Shown: positions 21,610 through 35,359 of the stretch, piece after piece
Layout: every line of letters starts with the position of its first letter
Position numbering within the stretch: the first letter of the stretch is position 1
NCBI GenBank assembly: GCA_022496805.1
Contig: CM040094.1
Span: 8,951,501 to 9,015,500 of the forward strand
From: Pohlia nutans
Lineage: Eukaryota; Streptophyta; Bryopsida; Bryales; Mniaceae
Reading direction: 5' to 3'
DNA length: 64,000 nucleotides
Made by a program: the position numbers and the translations under genes
The notes under the pieces: model-generated
Databases searched by the model: none
What the model was told of the DNA's origin: nothing
The model's input: only the letters and a program-made list of their open reading frames with translations

Positions 21610-22357
21610 TAATTGGATGAAGAAAGAACATTTGGATGAAAAGTCGAAAACCCCCGTTCACACCTGCACCACGTCCTCACCCTCAACCCCGTTCACACCG
21701 GCGTCCCCAAGAATGTCGACCAGCATTTCAAGCATCAGTGTTTCTTCGTGCAATTCCTTTGAATTGTTGTTGTCGCCTTCCCCGCAAGCTCCGCGCAATC
21801 CGTCCTGCTTCCTGCTCACTGCCTCACCAGCCCTCCCGTTCTTCCTCACTCTCACACTCTCTGTACAGTGCCGGATGAGAAACTGTATTATCGATCCACC
21901 GCGCAAGTAAAGCTCACTCTCGCAAACAATCAATTTAGGGTTTCTGTTGCTTTTTTCCATTTCACAAGCGCCGGTACTGTACTCCGTTGTAGCTCGTTTG
22001 TGATGAAAATCTTACCAGATTACGCTTCTGGTTGAGTAACCTCGAGGTATAATATTTTCGACTCTTTTGTACCAACAGAGAGAGTACTAGGTTTTGGTGG
22101 CATTAATCGGACGGGGAGGTTGGAGGATTGGCTCGTGTTTTGTGCTTACTTTACCCGAGGTATGTTAATTTATTAGTTGGAGATCACTGTGGCGGACAAT
22201 CGGTTGCTGGATCGGGTTTTGGTGTGTTTTAGGGTTTGGGGCAATGGTAGATGGTTTCGACAATGTAGTATTGGGAGGTGGTGATGCGGGAGGTTTTCAG
22301 GGGCAATGAGACTTTAGAAATGGAGAGATAGTCGTTTTGGTGAAAGGACCGATCGTG

Positions 22358-25300
22358 ATGTGGGCGAGCATGGAGTCGTTCCCCTTCCTGGGGCGAAGGG
22401 CGAAGGCTCTGGCAGATGGTCAGGAACAACCAGGATCTCCGAGGTCGAGGATTCGAGGAGTCCCTGCAGCGCCACCGTCGGTGACTTTGGCGTTGGAGCG
22501 GAAGGTTTACAGACCGGGCGACACGGTGGTGGCCACCATCAAAATCAGCAACGAGGTGCGGGACGTGACGGCCGATAATGCGGTGTTGATGGAGGATTTG
22601 GCAGTGGAAGTGCGTGGCATTGAGAAATTGGACCCGCAGTGGCTTGTTACTCCGAAACCGCCCACGGCGAAGCAACGACGAGGTTCGATCTCTTGCCCTG
22701 TCAGTTGAGAATGTGTGCAGTTTGTTAGAAAATGTTTTCTGTCGTTGTGGATCTCCATACAATGCCGACTGTGTACTACTTTGAAGTATGAGTATAGCAG
22801 TTCCGAGTTTGGTAGTGTAGATGTGATGCTTTGTAATTCCGTCCTCCGCTGGTTTGTTTCCGTCAGGAGATAGTTTAGCATTTTTTCTACTTTACCATGC
22901 CTTGAAGAGCAATCCAGGCTCCTTGGATGCTCTTTTCATACTCATACTGTTAAAAGGTAATATCAGGATAATACACATGTGCTACTTAGGCAATACCTGG
23001 GTGACACCTAAGTTTAAAGAGGCTAGACATCATGACTCCATGTAGGAAATCTGGCTATTATTCCCTGTTTTTTTTCGAAAATCTTTTGAATCAATCAGCC
23101 AGCCCAAATTTTATGTAGCAATTGGACTAAAATTTGCAACCAGAAATCACTGGTGTCCTCCGTTTAAGAGTTGCCAGACGGTTTTCTCCATGCAAGAACG
23201 CTGATTAGGTCGACACGTGAACATGGCAATTGTGATATGTAGAAGAAAGAGTGAACGAGGTGGATAGGATAAAAAGAAATCGTCTCATTCTTTTTTGACC
23301 AAGGGGGTCGACAGCATTGGCACAGTGGAAGAATGGGAAGAACTTGGGTAATGAAGTACGGAGAACATTGTATCTGGAAGGTAGTGGTTATTGTTGGAGG
23401 AATGTCTGAGCTGGAATGTGGTATTTGAGCCAGTGTTTGCATGATATGTATTGCAGGGGAGAGAGTGATCCTGAAGTCTCCTTCAGCTGTGATCGTTTCA
23501 GACGTGGTGATTTCTCCAGGCTCCAGCAGTACTTGTGAGTGTGATTCACGTTCAGTTGTATTGGAGGTTTTTCCATGTGCGTGGTAGCTGTGCATGTGTT
23601 GAGTGTTCATATTTTTTTGTGCCAATGTGTATGTATTTCTGTGTTGGTGAGTGGAATATATGAATTGGGTGTGGTTTTTGGGCAGATATGGTGCGCACGA
23701 CCCTTCCGAGGGTGTTGCCGCCAACGTTTCGAGGGACTGCAGTGCGGTACCTTTACTACATCACTGCCGCGATTCGGTGGTCTCGTTGTGGTGTGGAAAA
23801 TGGACATGGTCCTTCACCAGCTGCAACATCCAGCTCGGAGCGTCTGGTGAGTGTCTATTGGTTTAATCACTTGATACGGCTTCTTAAGTCCAGTTGTTTC
23901 TCTTTTCTGAACTTGCTGGGACTATTTGGTAAAGGAAATCAAAGGAAAGCAGCGCACCAAATATACATCACGTAATCATCTGCACACTTGGTCAGGATGA
24001 GTTGGTTTTGTTGTCCCTTTATTTGGAGCAACTCACTAAGATACAAGGATACCCTCCTTGAGGAATGAATTTGAGAAATTTGAAAGCACAATGACACTGA
24101 CGAACTGTGAGGTCTGTTCCGGTTGTTGTATGCAAGTTGTTTATGAGGATATGGGTTGTCTTTGTGCAGGAGGTGCGTACTGCGTTGCCAGTCTGGACGC
24201 TATCCCACTCCAATGGACTAACACATGATGAATCACACTATGGCGAATCTGGTGTGTCTCTCGATTCTATTTTGGATTCTATTCTGGTTCACTGACGATT
24301 GTGTTGTCATAGTGTGGCTTCTTTTGGCGCGAAATTGTAGTCTCTGTGGAAGTGGTACCTCTTAGAAAAGTGTAATGGATCTATTCTCACAGAGATATGA
24401 TTGGTTATTGCAGGAATCGTACCTCCATATGGTTTGGAGGTAGAGATCCAATGGAAGGAGGATAGTAGTGAGAGCGAATGGGTAAATATTTGATACATCT
24501 GATTCTATAGTCCATAGGTTGGACGCTGCAGTTGAGGGTGATAGTTGTATCTTGCTCTGCTGTGCCTGTTTAGTAGTCAAGCTGGTCGTCTCTCAAAGAT
24601 ATCCTTATTATAGAGGACGTTAATTTCGTTTGAATGTGTTTGGTGATTGCATTTTGGAGATGAGTTTAGTCTAGCACCAAGAGTTGCCAGTGTTGGTGTG
24701 GTTTGCTTTGAATTAGACAGTGCCGGAGTCTGTAAATTCTGCGAGCCCTAAATAAACCTGTGTTCATTGGACTTACTGGCAGTACCGATCTTGAGACATT
24801 TTGCTTGCCAGTTCATGGTGGTTGTTGGTTTCCACTGTTATTCATGCTGGACCAACTCGTTTTGCAGGCTTGGGCTGCTAATTCACCTGTGAGGAACGGA
24901 GAGGACAAAGTCAGCACTCCGAAGTCAGACAGCGGCTCTACTTTCACAAGCCCTACGAAGTCCATTTCCTTGGATCGGTATAACAGGTCCTATTTGATAT
25001 CTTCCGGGGTTACTCCACTGCAGCTGGATCCTTCCTTTTCGACTCCAACTCCAAGCAGGAGAGACCTACTTTCTACATCAGCGTCCATGGCTGATCTGTC
25101 CGTTACTCCTGCAAGTGAGCCCTCCGTGACCTCTCTCTATGATGTGGAGAAGATGAGACACCGTAATGTGGTGATTTGCGAGTGTATGCTTATGATGGTA
25201 GCGTCGTTGATATGCAGGATTGAAGCAAGCCAGTGCTGCAGAGTTGGGGCTAGCCCACAAGAGAGCAAGCAGTCTGGACAGCTTGAGTAACGAAGCATAT

Positions 25301-27105
25301 GTGGCGAGTATGAATGGGCACCATGCAAATGGAGTTTACTCGAGGCCGCACAGCAGCAGGGTGGAGGAGGAAAGCGTTCCAGACTCTCCTCATGCACCTG
25401 CAGGTATGTGGATGAGCTGTGACAGTTTGGGATGTTGCAAGCTCGGGAGATGTCTGTTTTTGAGCACATTGAGTTGACGTGAAAAGGGTGAGATTGTGCT
25501 GTGATGAGAGTGATAGACTTGGCAGACAAGCAGCTTATTGACATGTTTTCTTTTGTTTGGCATTGGGCATGGGGCAGCTGTGAGTAACCGAGGGAAATCT
25601 TACAACATCCGAATGGACGACGATGTTTTGGTGAAGTTTTCACCAAAGAATCCATCATCGACGTATGTTTTTGGTGACATGGTGCGTGGCTAGTGAGGAC
25701 ATTGTTTTGTGAATAATTTGGTGATTTGTTCCTTGTTAGGATTGGAGGCCTGCGTCATCTGCATAGTGTAGTTGTGAGGTCTGGATTTGTGGCAGCATAA
25801 GCCTGGGCTTCAGTTCAGATGGATTTATATAATGTAGGGGTGGAATGCTGTGGTGTGATGCATCCTGTGGTGGTCTTCTTGTACTCGAAAGAATGAGAAG
25901 CTGGACGTGGCAAGTTGTAGCAGTTATCGGGCAAGTTTTTAACATGGGATTTTTGTGATGAGTAGGTGGCCGGAACTCTGCAGTTTTTTCACAACGACAG
26001 GAGGAGATGCCTGGAGGTAGTAGTCCTTGCTGGTGGAATTGTGAAGCAGTCACTGGTCATGTTGTCCTGTAGTGTGCACTTGGGGTGTTTGAAGGTGGTG
26101 GAGATCAGATGCAGAGATGTTCTGATTGGCCACAAAAGACTCTGTTAGAAGTGTAGTTTTTTAATTTGGTGGGATTATTGCTTTGCGTTGAACGATATGC
26201 ATTGGTGTGGTGTACTTACAAGCTTGTAAATTTTGAGGGCCCATCGTGTGGATTGGTGTATCGTTTCAGTGATAGCTCCTGGGCAGTTGCTAACAGTTTA
26301 CAACTTTCTACTGATCATTGGAGTTGCGTGCTGAGACCGCAGGTGACAGCCGTTTTAGAAACTAGGGAGATAATGAATCCAGCAGCAGTGCATCCTTCTC
26401 GGAAAAATTCTTCAACAATAACTAAGGTACTCAGACTTTTGTTTTGAGCATCTGATCACGAGGGTGTGACTTAGGTAGGCAGGCAGGTTCCAGGTGATGA
26501 GATGGTTTATGCTTTATGGCAGGTTCCATTGCAAGAACAATGTTTTGAATGTTGGTAGTTCCATGTTTGTGTTTGATGAAAGTTTCCGTTGCCAGGTACA
26601 GAGATGGTTGTGTTTGTCATGCAGAGGTGATTGTTTATGTAGGGGACATATTCAGTTTTGTATGGGGAAAATCTTATTTGTTACTGAAGCTGTGATCTGG
26701 CAGGTGCATTCGGAGTACTACGAGATTGTGAATGACGTGATCAACACGCAGTTCCTGTTCTCAATACCGCTGGACGGGCCTGCGTCGATGACGACCCCGT
26801 TGATGTCCCTGGAATGGGTCCTGCGCTTCGAGTTTGTGGCCACTCCACCGAACGTCGACTGGACGAAAGTGGAACACCCAATGCTGATAGACGTGAGCCA
26901 GCGACGGAAGGGCGAATGGAGCCTGCCAATCACGGTGGTTTCCAGTCCTCCTCCTGAGGCCCTGCCTGAAGCAGAGAAGCCTGCGAAGAACTCGTGGGCG
27001 CGGAGTCCGAGTGCCATTTACAGGTCCCTGTTTGAAGAGTTCCCAGTAGAAAGATTGGACAAAGCTTCTGTATCTGGAAGCAGTGTCCCCAGGAGCCCTT
27101 CCTGA
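22358..27105 (+). CDS. RGP1: RGP1-like protein (partner of the Ric1-Rgp1 Rab GEF), 11 exons, 611 residues
   Basis: Exons: 22358-22682, 23457-23534, 23686-23846, 24170-24251, 24414-24481, 24868-25162, 25218-25403, 25578-25681, 25966-26016, 26343-26426, 26704-27105. All junctions are GT-AG, phases close exactly, stop TGA 27103-27105. Rgp1-family blocks: PSVTLALERKVYRPGDTVVA near the N-terminus, then LAVEVRGIEKLDPQWL; LPPTFRGTAVRYLYYI; GIVPPYGLEVEIQWKE; GTLQFFHNDRRRCLEV; HPSRKNSSTITK; FLFSIPLDGP; WVLRFEFVATPPNVDWTK. The arrestin-like folds of Rgp1 act with Ric1 as a GEF for Ypt6/RAB6 in retrograde traffic to the Golgi. A Ser-rich linker (exons 6-7) separates the two conserved halves. The next ATG (22370) is an alternative start. 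Symbol given by family resemblance, not by a search. Confidence 0.85.
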
Positions 27106-27214
27106 TGTAGAACACGTAGAATATGCTGTGTATTGTAATGGTATCATTTTTTTCTTATTGATGGATTTGGCAGGAATTTAGTTCTGCTAATTTCAGGTCA
27201 CGGGGTATCGTCTG

Positions 27215-27490
27215 GAGTGGAAGTGAAGAGTCTGTGTTTCTTAGTCTTCGTATGAAATCTACATTTCTAGTGTGTATCTATCTTGACTTTTGAGCTTGTG
27301 TTCATGCCGCGTCAGTGAATGTTCAGTATTGAGTTTGTTTGACAATAGGGGTATCCCCAGTGGAGTATGACACCGCTGGAAGAGCCACTTGCTCCTCTTT
27401 GCTAGTTCCAGGTGGCACAACCACTGGAAACCCTGGGATTTCAGTGACTTGTTTTTTGGAATGGCTTTGGAATCTTCCCTTGTGGTAAGG
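27215..27490 (+). repeat. RGP1 3' flank, source of a duplicated segment
   Basis: About 275 bp just downstream of the RGP1 stop (from GTTTCTTAGTCTTCGTATG to GGAATGGCTTTGGAATCTTC) recurs at 39505-40085 in the same orientation, interrupted there by a MITE. The TA at 27403-27404 is the uninterrupted target site. Confidence 0.85.
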
Positions 27491-28216
27491 TGGTTACCCA
27501 ACTGAATAAGAAATACGGATATGAGACATTGATATTATTTAGTATTATTGTTTTATAGAGTTAGGCAAGAAGAAATAGATTTCAACATAAGTTGAAACAT
27601 AATTTTTGGATGAAGAATGAATTAGTTATAAATTTTCAAAGTTGAAGTATGACAGATCCCATTCACGTCACATAGGTAGAGTTGTTTCTCTTCAAAGAAG
27701 ATTTGTATTGCACACACTAAAGATGCTTAAATCAACAATGATGAATCCATAACCACACTTACATATACTAAAACCAATAAGAGAGAACCCATTACCAACT
27801 ATAACTCATGCTACAACCAATGTAACTCATGAACATTTACTCATCTTATGTTATTCATCCATAATCAATATATTCATAAATATAAGTAGCTCTCAAAACA
27901 TTCTTGCACCCTTGGCTTGGTCTCTTTTCTGCAATCTTCATAGCATTCTAGAGCAGAGAGAGGAAGTATTCTTTTCCAATAATCATTCCAAGGGACAGAA
28001 CTTTGAGTTGAATTCTCTTATTTAACTCATGAAAAAATGCCATGTGCATATCATGAAATGGGGATTCATGAGGAAATGTCATATATTCTTCGTTTCTATT
28101 TTGAAATGAAGTGAGGATCACATCCAAAAAACGAAGCACTCCTTTTTTTTGCTCTAGTTTGCAATGTTTTTTACAAGAAAAATCATAAATCAAAGGTTTA
28201 CAATCCTACTACTATC

Positions 28217-28761
28217 CCCTTAGTGTCTATAGAGCCCAATGTGGCAAAACTTGGCTGTTTTTTAGTCAAACACTGATTTTCAGCTAGTCTGTAATCTCAA
28301 AAGAAAATGGCCCCAACTAAGCAACTGTGGAGGTTATTTTTTACTTTCTAGTCCAATTTACTATTCTCCAAAATTAATAAAATTTCGATAAAGCTCTTTA
28401 AAGCTCAGACCCCTAAAATTTCAATATACATTGCAAAAAATGTTTTCTATCGAATTTCTTTTCATGTAAGCTCAAAAAGCATGCCCCTACAACTTGATAT
28501 TCATCATTATTATTTACACTTACCTAAATATTCATACAATGTTTAAAAAAATGTAAATACTGTGATTTTTACAAGAGAAGAGCCTTGAAAAATCTTATAA
28601 ATTTCATTTTTATTGACATAACTATGAAAAAATTCAAGATAAACTTGTTTAACAATAAGGTATCTTAGAAAAATACCAGAAAATATTATATATATTTTAA
28701 ATGTGAGAAATTGGTATTTATGTTGGTTTGACTTGGTAAATGCAGTGTGGATGCTTAGGAG
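28217..28761. mobile_element. TTAA-type element, family E, copy 1
   Basis: Left CCCCTTAGTGTCTATAGAGC, right GTGTGGATGCTTAGGAG-TTAA. The interior (AACACTGATTTTCAGCTAGT, ATGTGAGAAATT) is shared with 54670-55190. The right TTAA is immediately followed by the start of another element (CCCTTAAAGGACATACG). Confidence 0.5.
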
Positions 28762-29895
28762 TTAACCCTTAAAGGACATACGCTTTCCCGATTCCACACC
28801 CAAAATCTCTTTTAAACTCCATTTTAAGCATGATTCTCTTTTTAATTTACTTTGGTATTATTTTAAAGAAATATAGGTCCCTCAAAAGTGCTTGTTTTGG
28901 CACTTAAAAAAGCCCATTTGATGCAATGGAGTAAAAGTTATGAGCAAGATTCTCCCAAAATACTATCAAGCTCGTGGGGCTTGCATTTCATATTGATACC
29001 TCTATATTAGCACTGCAGAAATGGACCAAACTCAAGAATGTTATGCTTTCACTCCAAATTACACTAAATTAGAAAATTCAAAACATAAATAAATAAATAA
29101 ATAAAGTTGGATACCAGTGCCATGAGGAAGAAGAGGATGGTATGAAACATAAAGCAGAGCAACGATTTTTTCTCCCATATTTTAATCCAATGTTAAGGTA
29201 CGTCTACCTTAGATGAATAATTTGAGCGAGTTAGTCTTAGCGTGCATGGGTGGGAATGCTCTTAGTACCCATATAGGAATGTGTGAAATGCTTGTTGTTT
29301 TCTGCTTGTTGTTTTCTGGGTGTTTTTTGTTGGGCTCTTGTATTGATAGCTTACTGTAAGCTCACTGGCTCTTTGAATAGGCATGTAAGCTTAGAGAGAA
29401 AATTTAACAGATTTTAAAAATATTCGTCATTGTGACTTCCAAGACACAAGGAAGTACTGAATCAATCTTTCTTGAAACTGGAAAGGGCACAGTAGCTACT
29501 GTTGGATTATTATTTTATTTGTTATTTTTTCTTTAAGGTACCGACAGCACCTTGCCCAAGGGGCTACAAAAGAATCATTGCACATGTTCATTGGCATGTA
29601 GAACTGGTTTTCCCCATAAAATCAAAAAATCAAAAATTAGTATTACAAAGTTCAGTTGGGTTGCTTGCTATATCATCATCTAACACCATTGAATAAAATC
29701 TTAAAAATTCTTGAACAAAATCTGACAAGATCTTAAAGAATTGAATTGGGAGTTTGTTAGAATCACCATCCTGGCTTATCCATGGTTCTCATTCATTCCC
29801 ACATGTAGAATTACAATTTATTTATTTATTAATTAAAGAAGAGAAAAGCGTGATTTTGAGTTAGTGATTTAATAATACACTAGAAACTTCTTTAA

Positions 29896-30450
29896 CCCCT
29901 AAACATCCAACCGTTCAAAAAGTGCACCATGTACAAAATCAAACACGTTTTCTCAAATGTCGTTGACTATTTGCAGCATGAATATTTTACTATAGATTTT
30001 ATGGGAAGTTAGGGTAAAGGTTTGTGTGATTTGATTAAAAAGGGGATGATTTATGAAATTTTAATGCCTTATTTCATGTTGTAGTGATTCACTCAAAATT
30101 TTGAAGATTTTAGTGTAAAAGTGTTATTTAAAAAATTAATTCATAAAATTAAACAATAAAAAAATCTCCAAAAACCACTACACTTAGAGTATTACATTTC
30201 AACCAATCACAACAAATTTCATGTACAAATTTGTCATCAAAATACAAAAGAAATTTTAGTTTTAAGTTTCAAATTTTATAGAAAAATATTGGTGATAAGG
30301 ATCGCAGATCTAACCATATGGATAAAATCTAAAATTTATAATGTACAACTTTTATTCATACATCAAATGCAAAATATTCCTCCCGATTGCATATTATTTC
30401 GCATCTTGGAAAAATTGCCAAATTTGGAGAGAGTTGAGGAGGGTTAGGAG
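29896..30450 (+). mobile_element. TTAA-flanked MITE, family B
   Basis: 555 bp between TTAA 29892-29895 and TTAA 30451-30454; ends CCCCTAAACATCCAACCG and GAGGAGGGTTAGGAG. Colinear with the copies at 12223 and 57839. Confidence 0.85.
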
Positions 30451-30454
30451 TTAA

Positions 30455-30672
30455 CTCCTAAAGGACCAAGGATTCATGGTTTTAAAGCATTTGATTCAAT
30501 TGATCATATTGTGAAAATTATAATTTAGCTGAGGCTAAATTTTTCATCATCAAAATTAGTAAAGAACATTGCATGTATGGGTCGAAAAAATAATAAATTT
30601 GAGCAAAACGAAGTTCATATGAGACTTTCTCAAAATTGCCAAAAATACAAGAGGCCCAAGTTGGGCTTTTTA
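30455..30672. mobile_element. Family A element sharing a TTAA with its neighbour
   Basis: Begins CTCCTAAAGGACCAAGGATT right after TTAA 30451-30454, which also ends the family-B element. The right end is degraded (GGCCCAAGTTGGGC is its last family-like piece). Confidence 0.55.
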
Positions 30673-31047
30673 ATCATTCATAACATTAATAGTAGCCTTC
30701 AAAAAGATTGCTTGTTAGTTTCATCGACCTTTATATATGTAGTGACTAGTGATCTGTAATTAAATGGGCTATTGAATCAAATAAACAATTACATGACACG
30801 TGAGTGAGTGCTTTCCATTCCCGTTCACCATGGTTAGTTGTTCTTGCTTAATGCCACCTCCCCCATAGCTACTGATGCGATGTGGACTATCCCACATCAT
30901 ATCATCCCCCAATGAAATGAAGTGGGATATTCCACATCATTATGGTAGGAGAAAGCAATAGTCATAGAGGAGGCTTCTGAATGTTATGTTTAGGGATTAA
31001 TGTTTGACATCTTTTGTTCTCCAACCGAATCTTACAAAATGGTTTAA

Positions 31048-31268
31048 CCCTAAAGAACCAAGAAGTCTGAATTGGGCCTCATATTTTCTTACATGTTTGA
31101 GTAAGTCCTATGTAGAATTTTTTTTGTTCAATTTTAATTTTTGTTTAAAAATAATAATTTATCAAATGTTCACCAATTCCAAATGATATAATTTTGGTCT
31201 CATCTGAATCACAGTATATATGATCGGTTGTATTTGTCATTTTAAAACTATGATCCCTTGCTTGTAAA
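31048..31268. mobile_element. Family A element, partly degraded
   Basis: TTAA-CCCTAAAGAACCAAGAAG at the left; the interior GATATAATTTTGGTCTCATC and the end AACTATGATCCCTTGCTTG follow family A; right terminus mutated. Confidence 0.5.
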
Positions 31269-32806
31269 ATGTTTTTATTAGGAAAATGTCTGAAAGTTGC
31301 AATTTTTGTTGTCCCGTTTAATTTTTAATTTTTAATATGTGTTTATGAATAATTTTGTAAAATGAATTTTAAAAGTCAAGTGAAACTTTTGAATTTCCTA
31401 TAACAGTGCACTGATTTTCCATATCACACAAGATTGACTATTTCACAAATTACATTTGAAAATCACTTTATATGGTTTTAGGAGTGCATGCTTTCAATTT
31501 CATCATTAATCTTCAAATGTTGTTCAAATGAACATTTTCTACTTTTTGTTATATTATTATTATTAGAATATATAATATTTATACTTGATATATGTTTTTT
31601 TTAACAAATTTGATGTGGATGAGGTTTAAATGGTGTTTATTGACTTGTTTGAAAGCACACATTTCATCAAGATTGGACTGTCAAATTGGAAAAGTGATCA
31701 GAATAAGAGCATTGTAGAAAAATTGGGGACCTATCTCTATCGAGATGGGGAGCACTCCTCATAACTTTTTGAATCCGATAATTCAATCTGAATGAAACAT
31801 GTGTTAGTTTGTTAGCATCAAAGTGATTGAATAAATTTATGTTGGAAATTTTTGAGTGATTCCAAAATGATTATAAAATTGAGTATTTGGAAGTGATCAA
31901 TTTTGATATTCAATTACTTACTATTGCTTTTGGGTTGAAATTTTTTCACATTCATTTGTTTAATACGTTGTATACAACAACTTTCATGTTTACAATTTGG
32001 ATTTCATTCATGTATGAATATAGTATGGCTTACAAATGAAAAAATCATCAAACATGTTCAATTTATAAACCACAAGAGATATTTGTAAACTCTAAAATGG
32101 GGAAAATGTAGCTTCTTGTGCATTTTGTACCATACCTGTAATCTTGCAATGTAAGCACATAGAAGTGACAAACGATAGGCCTCTCTACTACCTTTATTAT
32201 GTTACCTTGAAGTTTATAAATGGTATGCAATCATAAAATTAGATGTTGTGTAGATTTCAATTCTTTTTATCAACCTTATTTAAAAGTTAAATAAAAGGAA
32301 GAAATAATCAATCTTGGCTTCCAATTTATAGTTTGTATGAAGAGGTGGAGCTAAGTGATTCAAAAGCAATATGAATAAGTTAACCTTAATTGTAGATGTG
32401 TTCACTCCTACAATTCCGAAGAGAGAAAAATATAGTAAATGTTTTCCTAATTCGTCGTAGGTGGCTTGTGGCTTTTAAGAAATGTAAATTTGATGCTTGT
32501 ACTAACCAACTTCAAGTCGAAATACACAATATTTAAGCTCATTCTAAGTAAAATAGTTTAGTCTATATATTCAAATAATATCTTAGAAAATATCCACATA
32601 ATCCTAGATGGCATTCTCACCATTTTGGCAAAATAAATAACTTCTTAACATTAGATGCCTATCTAATTGGCTGAGTACAGTAGCTTGGGAGGAACAATTA
32701 GGAAACTTAGTAAACATGTTGCCTTAAAATATAGAGTGTGTTTTATTCATGAACAATAAATTTTATAAAATTTTAGATGTAATATAAGATGCTTCAAATC
32801 AATAAA

Positions 32807-33716
32807 CCCCTAAAACTCCTTGACCGTATTCTCACAAAAAACCATGAAAAACGCAGCATTTGGAAGTTGCAGAAGAAATCATATGTTTTTTTTTTGTTTT
32901 TTCACATTTAACCGTAAGATCTAATATCCAACTTGAATTTTTATGTGAGCACAAAATTTGAGAGCAAAATGACCATTATATTCTTAGATTATAAGGATCA
33001 AAGTTGCAAAAGAAGATTTTTTGGGGATTCAATCCGGTGACAAATTTGAACTTTAGAAAATAATATCATTTTTTTGAATGGGTAAAAATTGATTGAATGG
33101 CAAGGCCATGTTAACAGTTAAGTCAAGTCTTCAAATATAAAATCTTGTAAGAAAAAAACTCATATTAATTTTTTCATAAAACAATTACTAGAAGTGGGTA
33201 CAAAGTGAAAGGAAAAAGAAAATCATTAATAAGTTTGACATGGAATTGTAATATGTCAATCTTAACGGTGAGAATGTTGTACTTGGAAATCTTCACCTAG
33301 TGCCTTTTATTTCATTAAAAAATATTGAAAATTGAGTTTAGAAATGAGCTTCAAAGTATTTTTGTCCAAACTGCCCAAAAAAACAGATCTCCTCATCACT
33401 TTCATCCCATTGCTCCAAATGGATAGATTTAAGGCTTCATTTGTAGATAATGATCAACCAATCATGAATCAAAAATGAAATTTTGAAAAAGAGTAAAAAA
33501 TAAAAAAATTCTTGCTGCCCGATCTCGCTTCAAAAACTTCAAATGCTTATAACTTTTGCAATACTTATTGGAATGACATGAAACGAAGTGCGACATGTAG
33601 AGTGTAGTTTTTGGAAGCTACACTGAAATTTTCATTGAAATTTAAAAAATATGAGGTCCCTGGAGGCTGCACAAAAAGTAGAGCGACCAGAATATGGTCG
33701 CTCAGAATTTTAGGGG
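32807..33716. mobile_element. TTAA-type element, family C (~910 bp)
   Basis: Left (TAAA)CCCCTAAAACTCCTTGACC, right GGTCGCTCAGAATTTTAGGGG-TTAA 33717-33720. The right end matches that of the middle element of the nest at 55578-56748. No coding capacity. Confidence 0.65.
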
Positions 33717-34160
33717 TTAAGGAATAGACTGAGAATATACTTAGAGTATTTTGTAATATACCTCAAATATTCTAATTATGTGATAGCTTCATTAAATTAT
33801 TCTATTGATGCACGTGTTCATCCAGAATATTGTAAAGTGTCCCCCTGAGTATCGTAGTTATAGGCAACGTAGATAATTGTTTGCATGATGTCACATCTTC
33901 ATTCTTTGAAGCTATTAGTAGTCGCTATTGGTAACGTTTTACCACAAATAAGGGCCACCCTACGTCCTGGTTTGTTTTGAAATTAATTTTTTATTTTTTG
34001 TCCCAAAGTGCCACATGTCATTTTGTAATTGGTTAAGGGTGACATGGACCTCTCATAATATGATGCAGAAATTCAATTTCGACACCTGGTTGTCTGAAAC
34101 CAACCACAACGTAGGGTATTTCCAAAGCATGGATAGGATAAAAATAAACATGCATTGAAT

Positions 34161-34645
34161 AAATTTACAAGAATTGAAGAGTCAAAATCTATCCAACTAA
34201 CGCTTTTAGAGAAACTACCGTATCCAAAAAGCAAAGCAAGGACAAATCTACAAGAGTTGAAGAGTCAAAATCTATCCAACTAACGCTTTTAAAGAAACTA
34301 TCACACCCAAAAAGCAAAGCAAGGACAAATTTACAAGAGCATAAGAGTCAAAATCCATCCAGCAATGCTTTTAGAGAAACTATTGTATCCCGGAAGGTAG
34401 CTACGTAGAAAAATTTACAACATTTGAAGAGTCAAAATATGTCCACCAACACTTTCAAGAAACTACTATACCCAAAAGGCAATCAAATTTACAAGAATTG
34501 AAGAATCAAAATCTATCTTCCAATGCTTTTAGAAAACTTACCGTATCCAAAAGGTACGGTTGACAAATTTGCAATAGTTGAAGGGTCAAAATCTATTCAC
34601 TGATGCTTTTAAATAAACTACTATACTCCAAAGGTAGGGTCAACA
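34161..34645 (+). repeat. Minisatellite, six ~80-85 bp units
   Basis: Units read AAATTTACAAGAATTGAAGA, GTCAAAATCTATCCAACTAA, CGCTTTTAGAGAAACTACCG, TATCCAAAAAGCAAAG. Unit starts near 34161, 34245, 34327, 34412, 34486 and 34566, drifting toward the right. No neighbouring gene. Confidence 0.88.
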
Positions 34646-35128
34646 ACTCGTGCTTAATATTTGATTTTTTTGCCGGGATGATGCAAATGTTCTCTGAAAT
34701 TATGTGGGTATTCTCCAAGATTCTCTATTGCACCATAGAAAATTGATGTTTTTGAAAAATTAATTTTCCTATAAATTTGGGCTTCCCTTTTATAAATTTA
34801 TTTTCCAACTATACCTTCTGCAATGGTATAATTAAAACTTCAAAAGTTCATAGATTGTAGGCAAAAGGCAAAGTAGTGACGTTTGTTCCCAAAAAAATAA
34901 TTAAAAATAAGGTTAAAAAAAATTCAAATATTTGGATACTTATTTACTAAATGCATTTAAATATATACTTAGTATATTCCATTCTCATGAGAATAAAAGA
35001 ATACCCACAATTATTCCTCTTTAATTAAAGTACATGCTGTCAATATTTAAATGCCACGCTTAAGGGAAACACTGTCTTGGTTTTATAAATGTCTTTTAAC
35101 AGCAGATGTGTTATGAATCTCTTCTTAA

Positions 35129-35359
35129 CCCTTTAAGGACCAAGAATTCATGGTTTAAAAATGATAAATTCAATCGTTCATATAATGAAAAGTATGATTC
35201 AGATAGAACCAAATTTTATATCACCAGAATTAGTAAAGAACATTGCATGTGTTGACGAAATACATAAATAAATTTGAAAAATAGAAACTTCATATACAAC
35301 TCACTTAATACTGCTAAGAAATCATAAAGCCATATGAGGGCTTCTTGGTCCTTAATAGG
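35129..35359. mobile_element. TTAA-flanked MITE, family A
   Basis: 231 bp between TTAA 35125-35128 and TTAA 35360-35363; ends CCCTTTAAGGACCAAG and CTTCTTGGTCCTTAATAGG. Confidence 0.8.

Noticed and set aside
21617..21960. Frames on both strands upstream of RGP1
   Set aside because: Pro/Ser- or CT-rich composition typical of a leader or promoter; no conserved residues.
22229..23724. Long minus-strand frames (up to 186 codons) opposite RGP1 exons
   Set aside because: Shadows of the RGP1 exons and GC-rich leader; the plus strand has conserved family motifs and consistent splicing.
25739..25775. Extra RGP1 exon reading IGGLRHLH after a good acceptor
   Set aside because: Phase does not fit both neighbours; using the donor at 25682 gives YVFGDM-VAGTLQFFH, which matches the remembered family pattern.
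34161..34645. CRISPR-like array of direct repeats
   Set aside because: Eukaryotic nuclear context; the whole unit repeats with no unique spacers and there are no cas genes.
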